Origin: Deltaproteobacteria bacterium
GTDB lineage: Archaea; Thermoplasmatota; Poseidoniia; Poseidoniales; Poseidoniaceae
Direction: 5' to 3'
DNA length: 32,634 bases
Assembly: GCA_028344335.1 (NCBI GenBank)
Contig: JAOMAZ010000017.1
Location: 1-32,634 of the forward strand
The notes beneath the pieces were generated by a model, which was not told the DNA's origin, did no database searches, and saw only the letters and a program-made list of their open reading frames with translations. Position numbers and translations under genes: made by a program. The stretch's first letter is position 1. Each line of letters opens with the position of its first letter. Shown here one piece after another: positions 24,137 to 31,357 of this stretch.

Positions 24137-24154
24137 GCCCGAACATGTACGGGC
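24137..24154. promoter_or_regulatory. Long palindrome between the HTH regulator and the BoxB-like gene, candidate operator
   Basis: GCCCGAACATGTACGGGC is an 18-base dyad: GCCCG and CGGGC arms around palindromic ACATGT, with one mismatched pair. Its last base is the first base of the regulator's stop codon, and it lies 33 bases before the oxygenase ATG. That position suits an operator for a dimeric regulator; a terminator for the upstream gene is the alternative. Confidence 0.45.
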
Positions 24155-24798
24155 TAACGTTTGCGTATTTCAGCGGCAAATTCATTCATTATTTTACTGG
24201 ACATACTTTGCAAAATTTCATTAAATGTTGATTTTGAAATATTGAGTATTTCTGACATATTGCTTTGGCTGATTCGTCTTGGTTTGTCAAAGTAGCCTTC
24301 TGCTAAGGCTAATTCGAAGACTTGCCGTTGTCTTTCAGTCAGTAAGGATTCACCCTCCTTTGACTTAATACTGAGAATTTTATTAGGTATTTGGTCTTCA
24401 TTCAGTTCTTCAATTAAATCCCGCGCATTATTTTGGTCACATTCAATACTCCATTCGACCCACCCATCGCGAATTTCAAAAGGAGTTTTTGGAGTTAATC
24501 CAATTTTCCTTAATGCTTTTAGAAAGCCTCCTCCCCCTTTAGCAATCTCAACCCTAAATCGAATCCCACTTTTTGATTGTTCCAAGACAATGACGTTCAT
24601 TATAGAGTCCAATGAATTGATGTTGGAAAGAACTGTTGAAGTATCGTGACAGCGGATTGTTGCAGTTGCGCTCCCTCGTCCTTTTCCTAATGCCATATGC
24701 TCTTCAATTCTCAACATCGCTTGGGGAAATAACCTCGTCAAGTCTCCTGCCCAATGCCCTTCTGGTAGACGGACCTCCAACTGTAATCTCTGCGCCAC
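24154..24798 (-). CDS. HTH-10 (bacterio-opsin activator type) transcriptional regulator
   Basis: 214 residues. The C-terminal 60 hold the HTH_10 signature: LTERQRQVFELALAEGYFDKPRRISQSNMSEIL followed by the recognition helix region NISKSTFNEILQ. The N-terminal 150 residues are a two-part alpha/beta sensor-like region (KGRGSATATIRC, SIMNVIVLEQSKSGIRFRVEI, GWVEWSIECDQNNARDLIEEL) typical of the haloarchaeal Bat-like family, here without a recognisable PAS or GAF motif. It lies directly upstream of the BoxB-like gene on the same strand, with a palindrome in the gap. It is the obvious candidate to control that gene run. It follows a crotonase gene by 35 bases. Confidence 0.87.
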   Translation of the reverse strand: MAQRLQLEVRLPEGHWAGDLTRLFPQAMLRIEEHMALGKGRGSATATIRCHDTSTVLSNINSLDSIMNVIVLEQSKSGIRFRVEIAKGGGGFLKALRKIGLTPKTPFEIRDGWVEWSIECDQNNARDLIEELNEDQIPNKILSIKSKEGESLLTERQRQVFELALAEGYFDKPRRISQSNMSEILNISKSTFNEILQSMSSKIMNEFAAEIRKR

Positions 24799-24833
24799 GC
24801 CAAGGCGTGTGCATTCAGGTCAATGAATGTGTT

Positions 24834-25697
24834 TCAGTTACCAGTAAAGTTTGCAACTCTCTTTTCTACGTAGGCTGCAATTCCTTCTTTGGCATCGCTA
24901 CTGTTGAAGAGTGAGGCTTGGAGTTCTCTCTCAAGAGCTAAGTGGTATTCAAATGGGATCTCTGGGCCAGTTTGGCAACTGCGCTTGATGTTTCCAACAG
25001 CCTTAACAGCCTTGTTAGGGAGGGTGAATTGACTGCACCAGTCGAGGCAGTCAGTACGGAATTGGTCTGCATCTCCCTCAAAGATGTGATTGATGAGGTT
25101 CATATTTTCACCATCCTCGAAAGAGAGTAATTGCCCTGTAACCATGAATTCCAGAGCCTTTGCCTTGCCGATGAGGCGGGTTAAGCGAGCGGTTCCACCT
25201 GTTCCAGCAAGAACACCCAAGTTTATTTCAGGTAGTCCAATTTTACCTGCATTCTTGCGAGCGATACGAATATCCGCCGCCATTGCTATTTCCAAACCGC
25301 CACCCACTGCGTGTCCGTTTAAGCAGCAAACTACCAACTTGGAAGTTTGTTCCAAGCGAGATAATGTTTCATTTGCGTGAAGACAGAAATTGTATTTGAA
25401 TCCAGGTGTGACACTATTGAGCATCTGGATGGATGCACCGGCGGAAAAGAATTTGGAGCCATGTCCAGTGAACATGATGACAGTTACATTGTCGTCAAAC
25501 CTCGCCTTTACTACTGCTGTATCGATATCGCACATCATTTCATGAGTGTAGGTATTTGGCCCTTGGCCATCCTCTTCCAGTGGTGCTCCTGCTGAATCTG
25601 AAGCCAATTCAATGACTGCGATACCATTTTCGGTGACTGCATAGTTAACGAGGTGGTTAGGCATTGACTCGAATGTCAGGGCGTATGGGTTGTCCAT
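24834..25697 (-). CDS. Enoyl-CoA hydratase (crotonase family), first gene of the oxygenase run
   Basis: About 287 residues from ATG 25697 (a further ATG is at 25664, TTG at 25724). The oxyanion segments FFSAGASIQMLN and LNGHAVGGGLEIAMAADIRIA are present. Both catalytic glutamates are kept, in GGGLE and in GLPEINLGVLAGTGGTARLTRL. The GAD motif is GAS, a conservative oddity. A short insertion (SAGAPLEEDGQGPNTYTHEMM) replaces the usual NRPE-NAL stretch, which may reshape the acyl pocket. It is followed on the same strand by the HTH-10 regulator and the BoxB-like oxygenase. A hydratase for a ring-opened or dearomatised CoA ester would fit, although ordinary beta-oxidation is equally possible from sequence alone. 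Confidence 0.87.
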   Translation of the reverse strand: MDNPYALTFESMPNHLVNYAVTENGIAVIELASDSAGAPLEEDGQGPNTYTHEMMCDIDTAVVKARFDDNVTVIMFTGHGSKFFSAGASIQMLNSVTPGFKYNFCLHANETLSRLEQTSKLVVCCLNGHAVGGGLEIAMAADIRIARKNAGKIGLPEINLGVLAGTGGTARLTRLIGKAKALEFMVTGQLLSFEDGENMNLINHIFEGDADQFRTDCLDWCSQFTLPNKAVKAVGNIKRSCQTGPEIPFEYHLALERELQASLFNSSDAKEGIAAYVEKRVANFTGN

Positions 25698-25778
25698 GAG
25701 GTTGGCGAGACGAGATGCATTCAAGAACCAATCGCATGGAAAGACAAGGCTTACAGACTACCTTTCTCTACAAGTGGC

Positions 25779-26492
25779 ATGGCGATTAAAATATCCGGAT
25801 TGAAGCGCGGATATGGAAAAGTACGTGTTTTGGATTCTTTGGATATGAGTGTTAATGAAGGTAGTATCTACGGCTTACTAGGGCCATCTGGATGCGGAAA
25901 AACTACTTTGCTTAACGTGATACTTGGATTTTTAATTCCAGAAAAAGGTGAACTAAACGTTCTCGATAATAATGCACAAGTTCCAGGCTCAGATGTCGGC
26001 TATGCTCCTCAAGAATTGGCTTTGTACTTGGATTTGAATATTTCAGAGACACTGATGTTTCATGGCCGTTTGCATGAGATGCCTAAATCCAAGATTGAAG
26101 AAAAGGGGGAATGGTTGAAATCATTTCTTGATTTACCTGATTTTTCAAGAATAGTAGGAAAACTATCAGGAGGGGAAAAGCGTCGTGTTTCTCTTGCTGT
26201 GGCACTCTTGCATGAACCGCGTTTACTTCTACTCGATGAGCCGACGGTTGGGGTCGACCCTGAATTAAGAGCTAGGATTTGGCAACATTTGCGGGCAATC
26301 ACAGATGATGGAACAACCATTGTCTTGACCACTCACTATATTGATGAAGCAGGCAAAGCTGACCGTGTTGGTCTAATGCGAGATGGCAAATTACTTGCTG
26401 AAGAGGGTCCTCTTGAATTAATGGATAAATATGATACTAATTCCTTAGAGGATGTTTTCCTAACCTTGTGCAAGCGAGAAGTGGTTGCATGA
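25779..26492 (+). CDS. ABC transporter ATP-binding protein (second exporter)
   Basis: 237-residue ATPase. Walker A GPSGCGKTT (35-43), Q-loop in VGYAPQELALY, signature LSGGEKRRVSLA (129-140), Walker B RLLLLDEPTVGVDP and switch histidine in VLTTHYIDEA are all canonical. The C-terminal NSLEDVFLTL tail is typical of drug/daunorubicin-type and lipid-type exporters. The stop overlaps the permease ATG as ATGA, so it forms one operon and one transporter with the next gene. It is divergent from the crotonase gene upstream, with an 81-base shared promoter region. It is only moderately similar in motif detail to the ATPase at 5.4 kb, so the two are not a recent duplication. Confidence 0.92.
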   Translation: MAIKISGLKRGYGKVRVLDSLDMSVNEGSIYGLLGPSGCGKTTLLNVILGFLIPEKGELNVLDNNAQVPGSDVGYAPQELALYLDLNISETLMFHGRLHEMPKSKIEEKGEWLKSFLDLPDFSRIVGKLSGGEKRRVSLAVALLHEPRLLLLDEPTVGVDPELRARIWQHLRAITDDGTTIVLTTHYIDEAGKADRVGLMRDGKLLAEEGPLELMDKYDTNSLEDVFLTLCKREVVA

Positions 26493-27523
26493 ACTGGAAT
26501 CGAATTGGGGCGATTGCATCCCGTAAATTCGCATCCATTCGTCGTGATCACCGAATGTTTGCTTTTATCGTAATGATGCCGGCTATTCAGATAATATTGT
26601 TTGGGTTTGCTATTGGTGGATCGCCTACTGATCTTGATGTGATTACGGTTGGAGAACATCCAATATATTCTGAATTAGAGGAATCAGAACTATTGATTTT
26701 ACATAATGTCTCTGATTTACAAGCCGCAAAACAACAAGTAGAGAACGGTGAAGCATGGGCGGTTATTGAATCAAATGGAACTTCCTTAACGATTCATTTT
26801 GATGCTTCAAACCAACAGATAATGCAGACTATAATCAATGAAATAAAAACAGCCACTCAAGAAATTTCCCCAACCTTGGCTCTTCAAATCGCTGAGCCAA
26901 TTCACGGTGAAGAAAATTCTGAATTCATAGATTTCCTTGCTCCAGGAATAATGGTATTAGTTTGTTTTATGTTTTCATTAATTCTTACAACAATGGCTTT
27001 TGTGGGTGAGAGGAACGATGGTACTTTAGATAGATTATTTGCTGCTGGAGTACAACCCTCTGAGGTGCTAATGGGGCACCTACTAGCTTTTTCTGTCATC
27101 ATAGTTGGCCAAGTTTCAGTTGTAATTAGTATTGCAGTCATGTTCTTTGAAGTGCCAATGCATGGTTCAATAATTTTATTATTCAGTCTTGGTTTAATAT
27201 TAGGATGGACTGCAATGTGCTTAGGGTTATTCCTTTCAACGAAAGCAAAAAGTGAATTTCAAGCAATGCAACTTGTCATGCCAATAGTATTCCCAGTGCT
27301 CCTATTATCAGGAATTTTATGGCCGGTTGAAGCCTTGCCATTTGGATTGAAAGAAATCAGCATGCTATTGCCTACAACATGGGCAGCAGAATCATTCCGT
27401 TCAATAATGATGCGAGGTTGGGGTCTTTCGAATCCCTTAATTTGGAAATCGTTCATCATCGTATTTGCATTTGGGGCTGTTGCACTTTTAGCAGCATCAA
27501 AGTCACTTAAAGTTCGTTCATGA
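26489..27523 (+). CDS. ABC-2-type transporter permease (second exporter)
   Basis: 344 residues in the ABC2_membrane_3 layout: one N-terminal membrane segment (FAFIVMMPAIQIILFGFAIG), a large external domain of about 130 residues (TVGEHPIYSELEESELLILH to AEPIHGEENSE), then five hydrophobic segments beginning DFLAPGIMVLVCFMFSLILT. The stretch GERNDGTLDRLFAAGVQPSEVLMGHL is the coupling-helix signature of this family. ATG 26489 overlaps the ATPase stop by four bases; the frame is open to 26468 but coupling favours this start. The external domain recalls drug or lipid exporters such as YhiH/YbhR. The gene overlaps the end of the convergent flavoprotein gene by six bases. Confidence 0.9.
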   Translation: MNWNRIGAIASRKFASIRRDHRMFAFIVMMPAIQIILFGFAIGGSPTDLDVITVGEHPIYSELEESELLILHNVSDLQAAKQQVENGEAWAVIESNGTSLTIHFDASNQQIMQTIINEIKTATQEISPTLALQIAEPIHGEENSEFIDFLAPGIMVLVCFMFSLILTTMAFVGERNDGTLDRLFAAGVQPSEVLMGHLLAFSVIIVGQVSVVISIAVMFFEVPMHGSIILLFSLGLILGWTAMCLGLFLSTKAKSEFQAMQLVMPIVFPVLLLSGILWPVEALPFGLKEISMLLPTTWAAESFRSIMMRGWGLSNPLIWKSFIIVFAFGAVALLAASKSLKVRS

Positions 27524-28756
27524 AGTAGGGTTGTCTTCTGTAAAACTGGCTTTACCACCACTTTTGCGAACTTCATCCCAACGCTTTCCCACTGCAATTG
27601 CGGCTTCACTTTGTTGCCACCTATCGTGTTTCAAATCTTTCCTGAAAGGCAACTTTCTAAATTTTCTACCATCTTTGCTAACTTCTCTAGATAGCATTGC
27701 CTTTCCAAATGTGGAATATATCATATTTCTCCAAATACTTCCACGGAATATTCTTTCGATAAATTTGAGGCCGTCTTTCTTTTTCTTCTGGTCTTTCATC
27801 CATTTAGAACAAATTGTTTTCATTCCTTTATCGCCGATTCGATTCATCAAAAAGCGGTTTGCCACTGAAGTTTTAATCAGCGGGAGGAGAATTTTCCGAA
27901 CTTGCTTATCGTAATCTTGACCTCCCAAGATATCCTGAGCTGCAAGGACTCCGCTGGTTATCGCATACCTCATTCCAAAACCCCACATGAAATCTTGCAT
28001 ACCACCCGCTTCTCCAACGTAATACCTCCCATCTACTTTGTAATTATCATTGATTGTGAAGTCCCCCTTTCCGCCGACTCTCTTGATGGGTTGCATGTCT
28101 AGGTCAGGGTAGTGTTGTTGGTACCAAGCGATTGTCTCGTTTAGGAAGCGCTCAGACTTGGCTTGCTTTCTCCATAGGCAGGTGCAAATTAGCCCTATTC
28201 CATCAATAACAATCAGGTAAGCATAGGCTCCAGGAGCCAGTTTGTCATTAAGATGAAGTGAAACATGGTCGGGGAAACTGGTTTTGAAAACCTCTCCATA
28301 TGCAATTGCAGAAGTACCTTTAGGACCGCTTGCAACGATTGTACAATCTTCAGGCTTAACTCTTGATTTATAGTGGATATTTACCCCTGCTGCTAAGGCT
28401 TGACGTTTGAGGCCTTGATCGATTGTATGTTCTGCTGTGCCTCTTTCTACTACTCTAAAGGCAACTTTAGGGCCGTATGCTTGAGTGATTACATCATCTG
28501 GATGAATAACATCTACTTCTTTGAAAGGAGTTGCTTTGAATTCATTAGGGTTGATTCCCCATTCTCTCATTTCATCGAGGAAATCTGTATCCGAACTCCA
28601 ATTTTCCAACCCTTGGAAGTCGCCGTCGAAACGGGCACCTGAATCGGCTCTAATATCGTGAATGTGTACTTCTTTTCCTGCTTTAGCTAGAAGGATAGAT
28701 GCTGAAAGACCGGATAATCCGGCCCCCATGATTTGCACCACATCACCCTGCATCAT
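27518..28756 (-). CDS. FAD-dependent oxidoreductase, geranylgeranyl-reductase-like
   Basis: About 412 residues. FAD-binding VQIMGAGLSGLSASILLAKAG with the following acidic HIHD (strand-end) opens the protein. Later come a TIVASGPKGTSAI segment and GRYYVGEAGGMQDFMWGFGMRYAITSGVLAA, the second FAD-contact region of the GGR/squalene-epoxidase-like group. In archaea such enzymes saturate the isoprenoid chains of membrane lipids or of quinones. The basic C-terminal third (MKDQKKKKDGLKF and RKFRKLPFRKDLKHDRW) may sit on the membrane. I use one of two adjacent ATGs (28756/28753); the frame runs to 28855 but that part would overlap moaE. It is divergent from moaE. A different substrate is possible. 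Confidence 0.8.
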   Translation of the reverse strand: MMQGDVVQIMGAGLSGLSASILLAKAGKEVHIHDIRADSGARFDGDFQGLENWSSDTDFLDEMREWGINPNEFKATPFKEVDVIHPDDVITQAYGPKVAFRVVERGTAEHTIDQGLKRQALAAGVNIHYKSRVKPEDCTIVASGPKGTSAIAYGEVFKTSFPDHVSLHLNDKLAPGAYAYLIVIDGIGLICTCLWRKQAKSERFLNETIAWYQQHYPDLDMQPIKRVGGKGDFTINDNYKVDGRYYVGEAGGMQDFMWGFGMRYAITSGVLAAQDILGGQDYDKQVRKILLPLIKTSVANRFLMNRIGDKGMKTICSKWMKDQKKKKDGLKFIERIFRGSIWRNMIYSTFGKAMLSREVSKDGRKFRKLPFRKDLKHDRWQQSEAAIAVGKRWDEVRKSGGKASFTEDNPTS

Positions 28757-28829
28757 ATTCGGATGGGTGAATATGGCTTCAAGTGTTCGTAGCACAACAT
28801 GCATGAAGTGGTGGCTGCTGGGAGCAATC

Positions 28830-29258
28830 ATGGGCGAGGAATCTATAACCATCAAGGTGGTTGAAAATGAACTCGATTCAGATCACTTGAAAAATAATCT
28901 GAAGACCAATGGTTGTGGAGCAGTAGTTTCCTTTCTTGGTCTAGTAAGGGATTTTGATACAGGTGAAGAAGTCCTTTCATTGGAGTTTGATTCTTGGAAA
29001 GACAAGTTATTCCCTGTTTTAGAAAGATTAGCAAATGAATCAACTTCTTTACATGGAGTTTCATCCATAGTTATCGCTCACCGAATTGGGATTGTTAGTG
29101 CAAACAAACCAATTGTCTGTATCCATGTTGCTTCTGCACACCGCAAGGAAGCCTTCGAATCCTGCTCATGGCTCATAGATGAACTAAAATCTCAAGCACC
29201 ATTGTGGAAAAAAGAAATCAAAGCAAGCGGTGCAACTTGGAAAGCAGGATTGGGGTGA
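28830..29258 (+). CDS. moaE: Molybdopterin synthase catalytic subunit MoaE
   Basis: Large subunit of molybdopterin synthase, which moves two sulfurs from MoaD thiocarboxylate onto cyclic pyranopterin phosphate. The N-terminal region has GCGAVVSFLGLVRDF, then LSLEFDSWKDKL. The diagnostic IAHRIGIVSANKPIVCIHVASAHRKEAFESCSWLIDELKSQAPLWKKE follows with the conserved lysines at its end. At 142 residues it is full size. ATG 28830 has GGGAG five bases ahead. The frame upstream to 28662 is antisense to the flavoprotein gene and was not used. moaC follows after five bases, forming a molybdenum-cofactor operon; moaA, moaB and moaD are not in the window. Confidence 0.93.
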   Translation: MGEESITIKVVENELDSDHLKNNLKTNGCGAVVSFLGLVRDFDTGEEVLSLEFDSWKDKLFPVLERLANESTSLHGVSSIVIAHRIGIVSANKPIVCIHVASAHRKEAFESCSWLIDELKSQAPLWKKEIKASGATWKAGLG

Positions 29259-29263
29259 AAATT

Positions 29264-29701
29264 ATGGTTGAAGGAATAATCGATGTAAGTCAAAAACCAA
29301 AATTAATAAGGACGGCAAAAGCAACAGGAATCTTGCATTTGCAACAAACAACAGTCGAAACAATCCAATCAAAGAATGTCAAGAAAGGAGATGTTCACGA
29401 GGCCTCAACAATCGCGGCAATTCAGGCAGTAAAAGAAACACCGCGAATCGTCCCCCATTGCCACCCCATTCCGCTTGAGGGATGCTGGGTAGATTGGAGT
29501 TGGGAAGGAAACAGTTTGAGGTGTACAGTATCAGTAAAGGCAACATACAGCACAGGTGTCGAAATGGAAGCATTAACTGGTGTATGTGCAGGATTATTAT
29601 GTGCATGGGATATGGTGAAGTACCTAGAAAAGGATGAAGTAGGGCAATATCCTTCCTCAAAAATCACCGATATTTTGGTACTAGAGAAACGCAAGGGTTG
29701 A
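29264..29701 (+). CDS. moaC: Cyclic pyranopterin monophosphate synthase MoaC
   Basis: Converts the MoaA product 3',8-cyclo-GTP into cyclic pyranopterin monophosphate, the first intermediate of molybdenum cofactor. Family blocks are all present: KKGDVHEASTIAAIQAVKETPRIVPHCHPIPLEGC, then VSVKATYSTGVEMEALTGVCAGLLCAWDMVKYLEKDE with the catalytic Asp and Lys, and the terminal ITDILVLEKRKG. ATG 29264 gives 145 residues, slightly shorter than the usual 155-160 by trimming of the N-terminus. It follows moaE by five bases, with the GGGGTGA at the moaE stop as ribosome-binding site. The FBPase gene starts two bases after its stop, so all three may share a transcript. Confidence 0.95.
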   Translation: MVEGIIDVSQKPKLIRTAKATGILHLQQTTVETIQSKNVKKGDVHEASTIAAIQAVKETPRIVPHCHPIPLEGCWVDWSWEGNSLRCTVSVKATYSTGVEMEALTGVCAGLLCAWDMVKYLEKDEVGQYPSSKITDILVLEKRKG

Positions 29702-29702
29702 C

Positions 29703-30674
29703 ATGCCACTTTGCTTCGCCCAGCACATGGCAGCAGTCGGTGAACTAGCAGACTACTTTCGGTTGGCTTGTGAAAGAGCCGCAATCGCCAGTGATGAATG
29801 GCGAGGTAAAGGCGACGGTAAGGCCGCTGATGGAGCAGCAGTAGAGGCAATGCGTTCAACATTTGATCAAGTTCCATTTGATGGTAGGGTGGCTATCGGC
29901 GAAGGCGAGAGAGATGAAGCCCCAATGTTGTGGATTGGTGAGCCTCTTGGAAATATGCAAGGCCATCCTGATGCAGTGAAAGTAGACATCGCTGTTGATC
30001 CATTGGAGTGTACAAATAATTGCGCCACAAATAGTCCAAATTCAATTGCCGTACTTGCAGCCGCTCCTCGCGGAGATTTATTACATGCTCCAGATTGCTA
30101 CATGGACAAAATAGCAGCAGGTCCAGAATTAGCGGGAGAAATTAGCCTTGATGCTGAAGTGTTATGGAACCTTGAACAGGTAGCATCGGTTTTGGATAAA
30201 GCAGTTTCAGAGGTTCAGGTTGTAGCGCTTGATAGAGAGAGACACACCCAATTATTTTCAGAAGTTAAGGATGCAGGTGCGCAATTGAATTTGATGGGAG
30301 ATGGAGATATTTCTGCAGCGATTTGGGCCTCTGAAGCTGATGGCCCCTATGATTTGTTACTTGGAATTGGGGCTGCCCCAGAGGGAGTGATTACCGCTAC
30401 TGCATTACGTGGGCTTGGTGGTGTATTCGAAGGTAGACTAAAATTTCGTTCGGAAGAAGAGCGTATTAGAGCAGAAGGAATGGTTGATGGGGACCTTGAT
30501 CGACTTTGGACTGCAGAGGAATTATGTCGTTCATCAGATGCAGTTTTTGTTGCAACCGGCGTTTGCCCAGGCTATCTCCCTGGAGTAGAACACCTTACTG
30601 AAGGAATTAAGACGACTTCGCAAGTCATCGATGTTTCTTCTGGAAAAGTCAGTACCATTGAGACGATTCATTGA
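29703..30674 (+). CDS. glpX: Fructose-1,6-bisphosphatase class II (GlpX-like)
   Basis: Hydrolyses fructose 1,6-bisphosphate in gluconeogenesis. The GlpX pattern is visible: ERAAIASDEWRGKGDGKAADGAAVEAMR, VAIGEGERDEAPMLWIGE, VDIAVDPLECTNNCATNSPNSIAVLA, APDCYMDKIAAGP, LMGDGDISAAIWA, LGIGAAPEGVITATALRGLGGVFEGRL and the C-terminal SDAVFVATGVCPGYLPGV. The 323-residue length is normal. The core DPLEGTN motif reads DPLECTNN, replacing a glycine normally invariant at the metal/substrate site. ATG 29703 lies two bases after moaC; ATG 29727 is an alternative. A class I aldolase of the same pathway lies about 700 bases on. Its last seven bases overlap the convergent zinc-knuckle gene. Confidence 0.9.
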   Translation: MPLCFAQHMAAVGELADYFRLACERAAIASDEWRGKGDGKAADGAAVEAMRSTFDQVPFDGRVAIGEGERDEAPMLWIGEPLGNMQGHPDAVKVDIAVDPLECTNNCATNSPNSIAVLAAAPRGDLLHAPDCYMDKIAAGPELAGEISLDAEVLWNLEQVASVLDKAVSEVQVVALDRERHTQLFSEVKDAGAQLNLMGDGDISAAIWASEADGPYDLLLGIGAAPEGVITATALRGLGGVFEGRLKFRSEEERIRAEGMVDGDLDRLWTAEELCRSSDAVFVATGVCPGYLPGVEHLTEGIKTTSQVIDVSSGKVSTIETIH

Positions 30675-31264
30675 GTACAAGTTCTAGAATTATGCCCTGA
30701 TTTTCCGCATGTTTTGCAGCGCCTAAATTGTTTGTTTCTATTTGGAAGGGCTTTCTGGGCAGTCGCTACCTCTGGGTTTATTTTTGGACATGTGCGGGTA
30801 TTATGCCCAATTCTATTACAAGCCTGACATCGGCGCTCACCATCTTTAGGACGTTTTCTTTTGAGAGCTGCTCGTTCTGGAAATAGTCTTGGGCAAGTTC
30901 GGTTATTATGTCCGACACGATTGCATTCACCACATTTTCTTCTACCATCTGCGCGGGGCTTTCGTTTGGCAGGACGGTTTGGGTGAAGACGAGGGCAAGA
31001 ACGTGTATTGTGACCTTTTCTAGAGCAGTGAGTACAACGGCGAATTCCATCTCTTTTCTTTTTTGGTTTTCGATTTGGATAAGTCTTTGGGCAAGTTCTT
31101 GCATTGTGCCCAACGCGGTTACAATTTCCACATCTCCTGCTTCTCCGCGTTTCTAGCCTATACATACGTAATTTTGCCCCAGTGGGATTTGATTTAGGGC
31201 AGGTTCTTCTGTTGTGTCCCATTTCATTACAATTTGAACAAATATAGAAGAAGTTGCCAGACAT
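30668..31264 (-). CDS. Protein with six tandem CCHC zinc knuckles
   Basis: 198 residues made almost entirely of six C-x2-C-x4-H-x4-C knuckles at about 9-22, 45-58, 77-90, 111-124, 146-159 and 183-196. All share the form CxxCxxxGHNxRTCP. They are joined by linkers of 18-22 residues rich in Lys, Arg and Pro (NRPAKRKPRADGRRK, RAALKRKRPKDGERR). Such knuckles with basic linkers bind single-stranded nucleic acid in eukaryotic and retroviral proteins; the GHNxRTC version recalls plant MYB-like and Mutator-type knuckles. CCHC arrays are rare in archaea. ATG 31264 sits just before the first knuckle. The upstream frame to 31510 overlaps the aldolase gene and is not used. An RNA- or ssDNA-binding role is likely but unproven. 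Confidence 0.88.
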   Translation of the reverse strand: MSGNFFYICSNCNEMGHNRRTCPKSNPTGAKLRMYRLETRRSRRCGNCNRVGHNARTCPKTYPNRKPKKKRDGIRRCTHCSRKGHNTRSCPRLHPNRPAKRKPRADGRRKCGECNRVGHNNRTCPRLFPERAALKRKRPKDGERRCQACNRIGHNTRTCPKINPEVATAQKALPNRNKQFRRCKTCGKSGHNSRTCTQ

Positions 31265-31267
31265 CTT

Positions 31268-31283
31268 TATCAATTGGTTGATA
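31268..31283. promoter_or_regulatory. Inverted repeat four bases from the zinc-knuckle start codon
   Basis: TATCAA (31268-31273) and TTGATA (31278-31283) flank TTGG, centred just upstream of the zinc-knuckle ATG and downstream of the likely TATA element. It would overlap the transcription start, a good place for a repressor. Confidence 0.4.
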
Positions 31284-31290
31284 AAATCAC

Positions 31291-31309
31291 TATTATATGT
31301 ATTATATGG
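31291..31309. promoter_or_regulatory. AT-rich TATA-like promoter shared by divergent genes
   Basis: ATTATATG occurs twice (31292-31299 and 31301-31308) in the 93-base gap between the divergent zinc-knuckle and aldolase genes. On the minus strand a TATA box here would give a transcript starting only a few bases before ATG 31264. On the plus strand it would give a leader of about 30 bases carrying the aldolase ribosome-binding site. Confidence 0.45.
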
Positions 31310-31346
31310 CAAGTAAATCAGCACCTTGTATTGGGGATTGATTGAA

Positions 31347-31351
31347 GGAGG
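31347..31351 (+). promoter_or_regulatory. Shine-Dalgarno supporting the TTG start of the aldolase
   Basis: GGAGG, within GAAGGAGGAATCCC, lies six bases before TTG at 31358. It favours this start over the in-frame ATG at 31385. Confidence 0.55.
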
Positions 31352-31357
31352 AATCCC

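Noticed and set aside
5376-27523. Recent duplication of the two ABC exporters
   Set aside because: The ATPases differ in signature (LSKGQ versus LSGGE) and in Q-loop, and the permeases differ greatly in length and layout.
30778-31131. 117-residue minus-strand frame overlapping the zinc-knuckle gene
   Set aside because: It is a frame-shifted reading of the knuckle repeats and lacks the Cys/His pattern.
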